The notes beneath the pieces are model-generated. The model was not told where the DNA came from. It worked only from the letters and a program-made list of their open reading frames with translations, and searched no databases. From contig CALVUD010000011.1 of NCBI GenBank assembly GCA_944363505.1, positions 1-41,940 of the forward strand: a stretch of DNA of 41,940 bases, read 5' to 3'. Positions 15,569 through 23,433 of this stretch are shown here, piece after piece; the stretch's first letter is position 1, and the number at the start of each line of letters is the position of its first letter. Position numbers and translations under genes: made by a program. This DNA is from an uncultured Clostridia bacterium (GTDB lineage Bacteria; Bacillota; Clostridia; Christensenellales; DTU072).

Positions 15569-16249
15569 TTAACTTTGCCATTTGTATCCGAAGCCCCAGA
15601 CGGTCTGAATATTGTTCACGCCTTTGTCCGCGAGCTTTTCTCTAAGTCGCGCGACCGTTACGGCAACGGTGTTTTCGTCGATATATTCGTCGGTGCCCCA
15701 GACGCGATCTATCAGCTGTTGCTTGGAAAAGATTCTGTCGGCGTTGGCGGACAGCACGTCCAGCATCTTGAATTCCTTTGCGGTGAGCTTCAGCGGTTCG
15801 CCCATGACGTTGGCTTCGAAACGGTCGGGATATATCGTCAGTTCTCCCATCCGGCGCACGTCATCGTCGACTCGGCGGTTAAATTCGTAATATCTCCTCA
15901 GCTGTGCGTTAACGCGCGAGACCGCTTCCTTGAACGAAAAAGGCTTGGTTATGTAATCGTCCGCACCCAGTTCGAACAAAGCCAGTTTGTCCTCCTCGGT
16001 TACCTTTGCGGACTCGACTATGATCGGTATGTTCATCGTCTGTCTGATCGTGCGGCATACCTCGTACCCGTCGACCACGGGCATCATTATGTCGAGCACC
16101 ATCAGGTCGGGCTTCAGTTTCGTCGCCATGTAGATAGTCTGTTGCCCGTCGAACGCCTGGTAAACGACGTGTCCCGCATTGATCAGATAGTTCCTGAACA
16201 TATCGCTGAGTTCGGTGTTGTCTTCGGCTATAAGTATCTTTCTTTGCAT
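15569..16249 (-). CDS. OmpR/PhoB-family response regulator
   Basis: A 226-residue two-domain regulator. The receiver domain (1-120) has acidic pocket E9-D10, phospho-acceptor Asp in VLDIMMP, Ser in the VESAK segment and the conserved Lys in ITKPF. The C-terminal winged helix (about 128-226) shows the family pattern: LTAKEFKMLDVLSANADRIFSKQQLIDRVWG, then the recognition helix ENTVAVTVARLREKL and wing VWGFGYKW. The start ATG at 16249 has an ACGGAGGAT site; the longer frame to 16357 would run into the upstream gene. Partner of the downstream kinase. It may bind the 11-bp-spaced repeats at 18758-18797. Confidence 0.94.
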   Translation of the reverse strand: MQRKILIAEDNTELSDMFRNYLINAGHVVYQAFDGQQTIYMATKLKPDLMVLDIMMPVVDGYEVCRTIRQTMNIPIIVESAKVTEEDKLALFELGADDYITKPFSFKEAVSRVNAQLRRYYEFNRRVDDDVRRMGELTIYPDRFEANVMGEPLKLTAKEFKMLDVLSANADRIFSKQQLIDRVWGTDEYIDENTVAVTVARLREKLADKGVNNIQTVWGFGYKWQS

Positions 16250-16265
16250 ATATCCTCCGTAAAAC

Positions 16266-16274
16266 AGTATAACA
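16266..16274 (-). promoter_or_regulatory. Possible internal extended -10 promoter before the response regulator
   Basis: On the minus strand TG-T-TATACT lies 17 nt upstream of the response-regulator start and has no recognisable -35. It could allow separate expression of the two-component pair from the longer cluster transcript. Evidence is limited to the hexamer and the TG. Confidence 0.35.
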
Positions 16275-16296
16275 CATTTTCGACAGAAGGGGAGTT

Positions 16297-17151
16297 TTAT
16301 TCTTTGTCCGGCGAATATTTGTCCTCGTCGAAATATTTCCGATAGGATTTGCGGCAATAGCGCGGCAGAGAAAGATCCTCGGGAGAGTTAAAGTCGTATC
16401 TGCCGTTGACCTTGATGGGATTTAAAAGTCCCGTGGTAATGGCGTCGACCGGGCAGTTGAAAGCGCAGCGTGCGCAGCCTATGCACTTCCCCCCGAAACG
16501 GAATTTGCCGTTTTCGAAAACGATGTTGCCGACAGGACAGTTATTTACGCATGCCATGCACTTGACGCATTTCGACGCGTTCACCCGGTAAAGCCTCCCG
16601 TTGAATTTCATTCCCGGTCTTTCTATGAGACAGATAGCAGACATCAGCTTTGCCGAAACAGGAGAAGACAGAGGCGTGCGCTTTCCTGCAAGTATCGCTT
16701 TGGCGTGTACGGGAACGCGCTCTTTTGCCGTGTTCAGCATCCGCGCCGCCATTCCGTCGGAGTGGCGGAAAACCATGTTGTAAGGCATGACGTAATGATA
16801 TTCGCCGATAAAGTCGTATCCGAGTTTTTCGGTGATTTTCTTCAGTTCCGTATACGATGCGTCGTTGAGCTTCAGCGGTTCTCCGGAAGTCTTAACGGAA
16901 AAGACCTCCGTTTTTTTGCCCGTTTTTTTTAAGCGCTTCGCAAACGCCGTAACTATTTCCGGAGTTCTGAACCCGTGTACGGGGTATGCAATGCCGATTT
17001 TGTCGTATTCTGTAGCTTCAGGTACAGAATCTGCCTTAATTTCGGACAATTTTACGTTTGCGCCTTCCCGGGTCATGGCTTCGCGGTAAAGTTTTGCGAC
17101 TTTCAGCGTGTTGCCGGTCGCGGAAAAGTAGTAGATTATTATATTCTGCAT
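16297..17151 (-). CDS. EFR1-family flavodoxin-ferredoxin fusion protein
   Basis: A 284-residue redox protein. The N-terminal flavodoxin-like domain (about 1-150) has the phosphate-binding loop YFSATGNTLKVA. The C-terminal bacterial ferredoxin domain has two [4Fe-4S] motifs, CVKCMACVNNCP and CIGCARCAFNCP. The family is common in anaerobic Firmicutes and presumed to carry electrons between flavin and iron-sulfur partners; the partner is unknown. ATG 17151 is chosen because the homology starts there; the frame continues upstream into the neighbouring gene. It overlaps the SDR-fusion gene by 13 nt, so the two are coupled. It lies between that gene and the two-component pair. Confidence 0.88.
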   Translation of the reverse strand: MQNIIIYYFSATGNTLKVAKLYREAMTREGANVKLSEIKADSVPEATEYDKIGIAYPVHGFRTPEIVTAFAKRLKKTGKKTEVFSVKTSGEPLKLNDASYTELKKITEKLGYDFIGEYHYVMPYNMVFRHSDGMAARMLNTAKERVPVHAKAILAGKRTPLSSPVSAKLMSAICLIERPGMKFNGRLYRVNASKCVKCMACVNNCPVGNIVFENGKFRFGGKCIGCARCAFNCPVDAITTGLLNPIKVNGRYDFNSPEDLSLPRYCRKSYRKYFDEDKYSPDKE

Positions 17152-18719
17152 GATACACCGTCCTTTTGTCTGAAGCCCGCGGGCTTGCCGTTTTCGAAGA
17201 AGTAAACGGCGTTTTCGTTTTTCGCGTGAGTGTCGTACCAGACCTGCGCGAAGAAAGGTATGCTTTTTGCCGTGATGTCGAAGTTCCATGGCTCGGGCAT
17301 ACAGCATTCGGGACACCAGTGCCCCGCCTTCAGAATCGTGTAGGGGCTGGAGAAGAAGCGGTGGCCGTTATGGCACTCCCATTCGAGTTTGGTGTGCAGA
17401 TCGCCTTTTATCATACTTTCGCTAAGGCATTTTCCGCCGCGCCATTCCGCGGCATGACGCATGTCTTCTATGTCCAGTTCCTCGTCGGGTTTCGATTCGT
17501 CGTATCCGTGTGAAAGCAGCATTCCCTGTTTTTCGGCGTATTCCGAGTCGCGTATCAGGTCGTAATCCACGCTTCCGTCGACTAATTCGCCGCGGCACAG
17601 CAGGGGATAGTCCTTCCATTCGGCAGGGCACAGATCGATGTTTTCGGTCGAGCCGAACATCGCGGCGACCTTGGCGCGTTCTTTTTCTTTTACCCAACGC
17701 ATGGGGGCGTTTTCGTCCGACAGCAGTCTTTCGATCACCAGTTTTTTTATAAGGTTTGAGGGCATGATTTTGGCTACCGAATACTCGGGGTGCATTTTGC
17801 CTATCCTTTGCCAGTAATCGTCCACGCCGTCGTGGCGGAAGGAAAACATTTTTTCCAGTTCGTCCGAATCCGCGAACCACAGCCCGTGAAAGTTTCTCGG
17901 GATATTCCACACGGGTTTGAAAAATGATTCCGCCGAGCCTCCGATCAGCTTAAACCCGCCGTCGAAGGTGTCGTAACCCGTTCTGCGGCAGTCCTTGCCG
18001 CCGCCTATGTTGTACACTCTTTGCCAGAATCCGTCGGCTTTGCCGTCAACGTCGCTATCGACGATTTGTTTCATCAGGTATCCCGAGTCGGTGTCCGTTA
18101 CCCATTCCAGCGGCGCATTCCACGAGGTATGGAACATCAGACCGTCTTTTACGTTGTTCATCAGCATGTTTTTATGCAGCATTGCGGTCTGCCTTAGTAC
18201 GGCGCGGCACTTCAGGTCGCTTTCCAGAACGAATCTTTCGGCTCTCAATTTGGACGCGGCGTACACGTCGAAAGCGCTGGGCAGCAGGGGGTCGCCCACC
18301 CGTCCGAACGGATGCATGTAATTGCGGTTGCCGTATACCGCAACGGTGGATATGTATACGAATTTGGGTTCTTTTTCCTGAGATTTGGCGGCTTTCACCA
18401 TGTTGACCGTACCGCCGTAATTTACCTTTCTCGTTCTGTCGGCGTTATGGTCGGATCCCGGCGGGATCAGCGCGCCCACATGCAAAACGTACTCCGCTCC
18501 GTCCGTCAGTTTTTTACAGTCTTCGTAGTTCACGAGATCGCCGTAAACGACTTTTACGCGCTCGCCGTACATTTTTTTGACTTTCGCCCCGAAACGCTTG
18601 TTGTGAGCGTCGGGCAAAAGCAATATTTTTACCGAATGAGCTTTGTCGGAAGCCATTAAATGCTTCAAAGTTTCTTCGCCCATTGCGCCGCTTGCGCCTG
18701 TCAATGCTATCTTTGCCAT
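17139..18719 (-). CDS. NAD(P)-dependent epimerase/dehydratase (SDR) fused to a zinc-ribbon C-terminus
   Basis: A 526-residue protein. Residues 1-~330 form an extended SDR domain: nucleotide-binding GASGAMG (8-14), the STVAVYG segment, and catalytic YAASK with preceding Ser/Thr. The substrate is probably a nucleotide sugar or a sterol/flavanone-like ketone, but nothing fixes it. The C-terminal ~190 residues are not SDR; they contain C449, H453, C469 and C472 in the arrangement C-x3-H-x15-C-x2-C, reminiscent of zinc-ribbon modules. A GGGAGGT site precedes the ATG. It is the first gene of a leftward cluster with an EFR1 protein and a two-component system, and its promoter region has response-regulator-type repeats. 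Confidence 0.8.
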   Translation of the reverse strand: MAKIALTGASGAMGEETLKHLMASDKAHSVKILLLPDAHNKRFGAKVKKMYGERVKVVYGDLVNYEDCKKLTDGAEYVLHVGALIPPGSDHNADRTRKVNYGGTVNMVKAAKSQEKEPKFVYISTVAVYGNRNYMHPFGRVGDPLLPSAFDVYAASKLRAERFVLESDLKCRAVLRQTAMLHKNMLMNNVKDGLMFHTSWNAPLEWVTDTDSGYLMKQIVDSDVDGKADGFWQRVYNIGGGKDCRRTGYDTFDGGFKLIGGSAESFFKPVWNIPRNFHGLWFADSDELEKMFSFRHDGVDDYWQRIGKMHPEYSVAKIMPSNLIKKLVIERLLSDENAPMRWVKEKERAKVAAMFGSTENIDLCPAEWKDYPLLCRGELVDGSVDYDLIRDSEYAEKQGMLLSHGYDESKPDEELDIEDMRHAAEWRGGKCLSESMIKGDLHTKLEWECHNGHRFFSSPYTILKAGHWCPECCMPEPWNFDITAKSIPFFAQVWYDTHAKNENAVYFFENGKPAGFRQKDGVSCRI

Positions 18720-18743
18720 ACGTTACCTCCCGTTTACGGCTAT

Positions 18744-18797
18744 ATGATAAAAAGCGTTTCTTACCGCGTTATGAAAAAATTCTTACAAATTTCTTAC
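18744..18797 (-). promoter_or_regulatory. Response-regulator-type promoter: 11-bp-spaced direct repeats plus -10
   Basis: On the minus strand the heptamer GTAAGAA occurs at 18791-18797, 18780-18786 and 18758-18764. In the same 11-bp register the empty slot at 18769-18775 holds the degenerate TTCATAA. Eight bases after the last repeat comes -10 TATCAT (18744-18749), and no good -35 is present. Heptamers repeated every 11 bp are the binding pattern of OmpR/PhoB-family regulators. The cluster's own regulator (15569-16249) is the natural candidate activator. Confidence 0.6.
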
Positions 18798-18837
18798 ATT
18801 GAAATTTTTAAACCGAAACGTGAAACAGCCCATAAAA

Positions 18838-18859
18838 AAGCCCGTCGCGAAACGGGCTT
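18838..18859 (-). terminator. Rho-independent terminator of the esterase gene
   Basis: An 8-bp stem AAGCCCGT (18838-18845) / ACGGGCTT (18852-18859), preceded on the plus strand by an A-run that becomes the U-run on the minus strand. It lies downstream of the leftward gene ending at 18898. Confidence 0.75.
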
Positions 18860-18897
18860 AAGCAGCGGGGAAATTATTCGGTAAAAGGATCTGAAGA

Positions 18898-19932
18898 TCA
18901 GTCGGAAACCAACTTCCAGAACTTCAGCGCGTCGCCGATCCAGCCTTCGGCGTCGGTACCGATGCCCAGTCCGCAGCCGTGATTGACTCCTTTTGCGATG
19001 CGCAACACGTTTTCGACGCCGTTTTTATCGAGCGCCTCTTTCATCACGTAGGAATTGTTTTCGATGGGAACGACGAAATCGTTGTCGCCGTGCATAATAT
19101 AAGTGGGCGGGTAATTGGCGGTAACGTGGTTCTGAACGCATACCGAAGCTTTCGCGTCTTCGTCGGGGAACGCGTTGCCGAGCAGGAATCCGTTGCCGAT
19201 CAGTTGCGAAACGCCCTGAACGGCCTCCTGCCACATGTTACCGGTCAGAGGAATGTCTCCGTTGATGTTTATCCACGGATACGCGAGAGCTAAAGCCGTA
19301 GGCGCGGGCAGACCGTATTTTGCGTAGCCCAGCGTCTCGCTTGCGAAAAGTCCCGCGAGATTGCCGCCCGCAGAAAATCCGAACAGCGCGTAATCGGAAG
19401 CGTCCACGTTGAAGGTTTCGGCGTTATCCAATATATAGGTCAATGCGCGCGCCAGGTCTTCCAAAGGCGCGTACTCGGAAGAATATTTGCCGTATCGGTA
19501 TCCCAAAACGAATGCGGAGTATCCCGATTCGTTCAAAGTAGCTGCGGTCGGGAGTCCGACTTTGTATATGTCGCATTCGTAGTATCCGCCGCCCGGAAGC
19601 ACAATCGCGAAGGGTGCTTTTTCGGCGTTTTCGGCGGGGAAGTAATATAGTTTCACGACCTCGAGATCGGGATTAGAGTCAATTTCCGCAGAGGTATAGA
19701 CGCTGTAATACTCAGCCACGCCGTCCGCGACGAGTTCTTCGTAACGGGCTTTTCCCAGTTCGGTGTCGCGTGAGGATTTGTTCTGAGAGATCATATTGAC
19801 CAGGTCGTTCAGCGTTATCAGAAACGTTACCGCGACGTACAGAGCCGCCACTGCTAACAGAGTGCGGACGATACGCCTTGTCAGACTGTCTTTTTTAACC
19901 TTGCTTTTTTTGTGCTTTTCGGATCTTGCCAT
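18898..19932 (-). CDS. Membrane-anchored alpha/beta hydrolase (HSL-type esterase)
   Basis: A 344-residue esterase-like protein. A basic N-terminus and one transmembrane helix (about 23-44) anchor it, probably with the catalytic domain outside the cell. The fold shows the oxyanion segment LPGGGYYE, nucleophile elbow GFSAGGN (Ser), the acid in HGDNDFVV and the catalytic His in VNHGCG, as in hormone-sensitive-lipase and acetyl-xylan-esterase-like families. The natural ester is unknown; deacetylation of carbohydrate is one possibility. ATG 19932 has GGAGG six bases upstream; an in-frame start 27 nt earlier is less likely. It has its own promoter and terminator and is divergent from the MFS gene. 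Confidence 0.85.
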   Translation of the reverse strand: MARSEKHKKSKVKKDSLTRRIVRTLLAVAALYVAVTFLITLNDLVNMISQNKSSRDTELGKARYEELVADGVAEYYSVYTSAEIDSNPDLEVVKLYYFPAENAEKAPFAIVLPGGGYYECDIYKVGLPTAATLNESGYSAFVLGYRYGKYSSEYAPLEDLARALTYILDNAETFNVDASDYALFGFSAGGNLAGLFASETLGYAKYGLPAPTALALAYPWININGDIPLTGNMWQEAVQGVSQLIGNGFLLGNAFPDEDAKASVCVQNHVTANYPPTYIMHGDNDFVVPIENNSYVMKEALDKNGVENVLRIAKGVNHGCGLGIGTDAEGWIGDALKFWKLVSD

Positions 19933-19949
19933 AAAACGCCTCCGTCCAA

Positions 19950-19978
19950 AGTATAACATACAATCGCTTCGTGTACAA
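19950..19978 (-). promoter_or_regulatory. Sigma-A promoter of the esterase gene
   Basis: On the minus strand: -35 TTGTAC (19973-19978), 17-bp spacer, -10 TATACT (19950-19955). The GGAGG site of the gene lies in the short leader. Confidence 0.7.
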
Positions 19979-19989
19979 TAGCGTAATTC

Positions 19990-20086
19990 GTCGCACGCGC
20001 CAGAAGCGGGTATATGGTCGGCATAACGCGTTCAATCGGTTGATATATCTTTCGGAATATGTTATATTTTTTAGGTCGCACGCGCC
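19990..20086 (+). repeat. 12-nt direct repeat pair between divergent promoters
   Basis: GTCGCACGCGCC occurs exactly at 19990-20001 and 20075-20086. The first copy lies just upstream of the leftward esterase promoter; the second falls on the predicted start point of the rightward MFS promoter. A shared operator is a reasonable inference. The remaining intergenic sequence shows nothing else I can name. Confidence 0.55.
20040..20068 (+). promoter_or_regulatory. Sigma-A promoter of the MFS gene
   Basis: -35 TTGATA (20040-20045), 17-bp spacer, -10 TATATT (20063-20068), predicted start near 20075. An in-frame ATG at 20059 lies upstream of this start point, so translation should begin at 20125. Confidence 0.65.
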
Positions 20087-20124
20087 CGACAAAGAATAAG
20101 AGGAATCTTTACGACAGAACCGAT

Positions 20125-21309
20125 ATGAAATATTTGCTGTTGGCGGTAATATACCTTACGTTCGTTTCCCTCGGCTTGCCCGACTCGGTGTTCGGAGCAA
20201 GTTGGCCTATCATACAGACGGATTTCTCGACTCCCGGTTCGCTGGGTTCGATATATACGATGATAACGGGTTTCGCCGGCGCGCTCGCCGGTTTTTTCGC
20301 GGGCAGACTGATAGCGCGTTTCGGGACCTATGCGGTAACCGCGGCGTCGGTCGCGCTGACGGCAGCAGGACTGATCGCGGTAAGTTTTACCACGGCGTAT
20401 TGGCAGATGCTCGTCATCGCGTTGATCATGGGACTGGGGTCCGGCGCTATAGATACGGGACTTAATACTTTCGTTTCACAAAACTACCGCGCGTCGCACA
20501 TGAATCTGTTGCATTGCTTCTGGGGCGTGGGAGTGACGCTATCGCCGATAATAATGTCGCAGTTTATTTCGAAAGGCGACTGGCAAATGGGCTACAGAGT
20601 TCTGGGTTTCATCCAGCTCGGAATCACGGCGGTAGTGGCGCTCAGTTTCCCGCTTTGGAAAAAAACGCCTGTGGTCGCCGTCGAAAAAACCGATGACGGA
20701 CGACCGCCGAAACTTACGCTGAAGGCGATTTTCAAAACCAGAGGCGTCCTTTGGGGCATACTGACTCTCGGCGCGTACTGCGCCGCGGAATTTACGCTAG
20801 GAACATGGGGCGCGTCGTTTCTCGTAAACGCGCGCGGCTTTTCCGAGGACGGCGCTGCGCTCGCCGTTTCGGCGTTTTTCGGAGGAATAATGATAGGGCG
20901 GTTTATCGCGGGCATAGCCGCCGTCAAGCTTTCCGACAACACTTTGATCAGAATCGGTTTGATCCTCGTCATACCGGGGCTGATACTGCTTGCGGTGCCC
21001 ATGGGAATGGAGGGCGCGGTCGCCGCGTTCATGATAATCGGCGCGGGCATGGGTCCCGTGTTTCCTTCGGTTTTGCATACCGTTCCCGCGCGTTTCGGCG
21101 CCCGATTTGCGGCGGATATAACGGGTTATCATATGGGCGGAGCGTATGTGGCGGGCTTTGCGGTCCAGTTCGCGTTCGGGTTCGTCGCCGCCGAACTGGG
21201 TTATGCGTTTATGAGTTATATGCTGATTTTTTTCATAGCTCTCACATTCGTTTTGAACGAAGTCACTATACGCGTCACGTCGAAAAACAAGGCTGAAAAC
21301 AATGGCTGA
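20125..21309 (+). CDS. Major facilitator superfamily transporter
   Basis: A 394-residue protein with about 12 hydrophobic helices. The N-terminus YLTFVSLGLPDSVFGASWP, the GRLIARFGTY loop after helix 2 and GLGSGAIDTGLNTF in helix 4/5 resemble the sugar/fucose-permease-like branch of the MFS. The substrate is unknown. ATG 20125 is preferred over the upstream frame because the promoter places the transcript start near 20075; the ribosome-binding site is weak (AGAGGAA lies too far upstream). The last codons overlap the next gene by 8 nt, which suggests joint function with that membrane protein. Confidence 0.85.
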   Translation: MKYLLLAVIYLTFVSLGLPDSVFGASWPIIQTDFSTPGSLGSIYTMITGFAGALAGFFAGRLIARFGTYAVTAASVALTAAGLIAVSFTTAYWQMLVIALIMGLGSGAIDTGLNTFVSQNYRASHMNLLHCFWGVGVTLSPIIMSQFISKGDWQMGYRVLGFIQLGITAVVALSFPLWKKTPVVAVEKTDDGRPPKLTLKAIFKTRGVLWGILTLGAYCAAEFTLGTWGASFLVNARGFSEDGAALAVSAFFGGIMIGRFIAGIAAVKLSDNTLIRIGLILVIPGLILLAVPMGMEGAVAAFMIIGAGMGPVFPSVLHTVPARFGARFAADITGYHMGGAYVAGFAVQFAFGFVAAELGYAFMSYMLIFFIALTFVLNEVTIRVTSKNKAENNG

Positions 21310-22108
21310 AGCGAATTATAAAAAACCGTTGCTCGGTTCGAGGTGGGGCGAAGCGATATGGGTCGGAGGCATTTTTTCGGTTTCGCTCGGCGTTGCGCTT
21401 TGCTCGGCGGCGGATCTCGGAGTATCTATGATAGCCGCACCCGCGTTTATAATCTACGAGGCGGCGGCGCCCGCGGCGCCGTGGCTTACCGTCGGCACGG
21501 TGGAATACATGTATCAGGGTTTGATACTGATTGCGACTTGTCTGTTGATCCGCAGATTCGACTGGCGTTTCCTGCTGACTTTCGCAGTCGCGGTGATATA
21601 CGGATATCTGCTGGATATGTGGCTGACGGTAACGGCGGACATAGTCGCGGATTCCGTCTTGAAAAAATATCTTTTGCTGACGGCGGGGATACTTTGTACG
21701 TCGTTCGGCGTAACGTGCTTTTTCAGGAGCTATCTTCCGATGGAGGTTTACGAGCTGTTCGTCGCGGAAACCGCAAAAAGTTTTCGTCTGAAGACGGAGA
21801 GAATGAAACTCATTTACGATGTAAGCCAGTTGGTGATCACCGTGGTTCTGGCGTTCACCCTTTTCGATCCCGCCGAATTTAACTGGAAAGAAATATATTT
21901 CAAAGCGTATCATTCTCTCGGCACGGGCACGGTGATGGCAACCTTATTAAACGCGCCTTTGATATCCGTTTTCGGCAAGCTCCTCGACTTTTTGTTCGGA
22001 TACGACGCGCTTATAAAGCCTTTGAAAAAAGCGCTTGCGATCCGTCATGAAGAAAACGCGCGCGTTTGCGAGGGGCAGGATGCGGGAGACGATAAGTTAA
22101 GACAATAG
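21302..22108 (+). CDS. YczE/YitT-like integral membrane protein
   Basis: A 268-residue membrane protein with five or six hydrophobic segments. The opening GGIFSVSLGVALCSAADLGVSMIAAP (about 22-47), with its G-x-x-L...DLG pattern, is typical of the YczE-like family (often listed as DUF6198 in Clostridia). LLLTAGILCTSFGVTCFF and the C-terminal LLNAPLISVFGKLLD fit as well. Its role is unknown; the family is loosely linked with transport or membrane regulation. It is translationally coupled to the MFS gene in front through an 8-nt overlap. Confidence 0.72.
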   Translation: MAEANYKKPLLGSRWGEAIWVGGIFSVSLGVALCSAADLGVSMIAAPAFIIYEAAAPAAPWLTVGTVEYMYQGLILIATCLLIRRFDWRFLLTFAVAVIYGYLLDMWLTVTADIVADSVLKKYLLLTAGILCTSFGVTCFFRSYLPMEVYELFVAETAKSFRLKTERMKLIYDVSQLVITVVLAFTLFDPAEFNWKEIYFKAYHSLGTGTVMATLLNAPLISVFGKLLDFLFGYDALIKPLKKALAIRHEENARVCEGQDAGDDKLRQ

Positions 22109-22111
22109 ATA

Positions 22112-22140
22112 TTTACATTTTACACGCATTGTGTTAATAT
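22112..22140 (+). promoter_or_regulatory. Likely promoter of the M28 peptidase gene
   Basis: -35 TTTACA (22112-22117), 17-bp spacer, -10 TAATAT (22135-22140). A second TTTACA at 22119-22124 could pair with TATAAA at 22141-22146 at 16-bp spacing; the two options cannot be separated by eye. Confidence 0.5.
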
Positions 22141-22179
22141 TATAAAATAAAACTAAATTTCTCTTCTGGAGGAGGAACC

Positions 22180-23430
22180 ATGTCCAAATACGACGTACTT
22201 ATCGACAAAAAGAACGAAAGCGCGCAGTTTATGGTGGATGAAATCACTCATATCTGCCGCGATCTTCCCACCCGCTCGCCCGGCACGGAAGGCGAAAAAG
22301 CCGCCTGCGAATACATGGCGGACGTTCTGAAAGAAAAATGCGGCTGCGAAACCGCCACGCTCGAATCTTTCAAAGAAAACCCGGCTTCTTTTTTGGGCTG
22401 GCTTTATTTCACGCTGACGTTCTCGCTCGCGGGATACATACTTTTCTGGTTCGTGCCCGTGGTCGGCGCAGTGATCGTGGCGTTGGGCTTCGTGATAATG
22501 GTCGCCCAGTTCATTTTTTACAAGAAATTCGTGGATAAATTCTTCCCCGAAAAGACAGGGCACAACGTTACCGCTATCAAAAAGTGTACGGGCGAAGTCA
22601 AAGCCAGGATTTTCTTCAACGGACATCCCGACGCGGCATGGAACTGGCCAGTCAACGAAAAATTCGGCGGTTTCGTATACGAAATGCACATTCTGCTCAC
22701 CGTCATAGGCGGACTGTTCAATCTTGCGATCTGCATCGCCGCGGCGGTCGTCGCGGACGGATATGCGGGAATAGCTTCTCCCGAAAGCTACGGCGGACTG
22801 TTCTGGGCGGGCGTCGCGGGAGCGATATTCGTTCCCATCACGATCGGACTTTATTTCATGTGGGACGAAAAGACCATTGTTGACGGCGCGAACGACAATC
22901 TGACGGGTTGCTATATGGGTATCGCCGTATTGAAAGCAATGAAAGACGCGGGCATCGAATCGGAAAACGTCGAAATAGGCGTCATTTTATCGGGTTCCGA
23001 AGAAGCGGGTCTCAGGGGCGCGATGGCGTGGTGCGAGGCGCACAAGGACGATTATAAGGACGTGCCCACCTGGATACTTTCCTACGACACCATTCACGAC
23101 AAAAAGTTCCTGGGCGTGAACTACCGCGACTTAAACGGCACGGTTAAGACCGACAAAGAAGTGGGCGACGCGTTCATGGCGGCGGCAAAGGAACTGGGCA
23201 TTCCCTGTCAGAAGACCTGGGTACCGCCTCTGGGCGGCGCTACCGACGCCGCGGCGTTCGCAAAGGCCGGCTTCAAGGCTACCGGCATAACGGCGTTGAA
23301 TCACGTTCTGGAAGATTACTATCACACCAGAAAGGATACCTATACTAACCTCGATGCGGAAGGGCTTGCGGACTGCTATGCCATCAGCGTCAGAACGCTT
23401 GAAAACTTCGAAAAGAAGTACGGTGCGTAA
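22180..23430 (+). CDS. M28-family zinc peptidase with internal membrane segments
   Basis: A 416-residue metallopeptidase. M28 zinc-ligand motifs appear in order: GHPD (H149, D151), GANDN (D239), GSEEAG (E274/E275), an Asp in ILSYDT, and a His in the YYHTRKDT segment; GGATDAAAF also fits the family. The protein carries four hydrophobic helices at about 71-91, 93-114, 167-192 and 205-227. The last two lie between the first zinc motif and the bridging Asp, so the catalytic domain is split by a membrane hairpin. GGAGGAGG precedes the ATG. Codon use is rich in C-ending codons, which may indicate high expression. The EFR1 gene follows after 3 nt. Confidence 0.85.
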   Translation: MSKYDVLIDKKNESAQFMVDEITHICRDLPTRSPGTEGEKAACEYMADVLKEKCGCETATLESFKENPASFLGWLYFTLTFSLAGYILFWFVPVVGAVIVALGFVIMVAQFIFYKKFVDKFFPEKTGHNVTAIKKCTGEVKARIFFNGHPDAAWNWPVNEKFGGFVYEMHILLTVIGGLFNLAICIAAAVVADGYAGIASPESYGGLFWAGVAGAIFVPITIGLYFMWDEKTIVDGANDNLTGCYMGIAVLKAMKDAGIESENVEIGVILSGSEEAGLRGAMAWCEAHKDDYKDVPTWILSYDTIHDKKFLGVNYRDLNGTVKTDKEVGDAFMAAAKELGIPCQKTWVPPLGGATDAAAFAKAGFKATGITALNHVLEDYYHTRKDTYTNLDAEGLADCYAISVRTLENFEKKYGA

Positions 23431-23433
23431 AAT

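Noticed and set aside
22109..22179. Possible riboswitch or long leader before the M28 peptidase
   Set aside because: The leader after the promoter is only about 30-40 nt and shows no conserved aptamer core.
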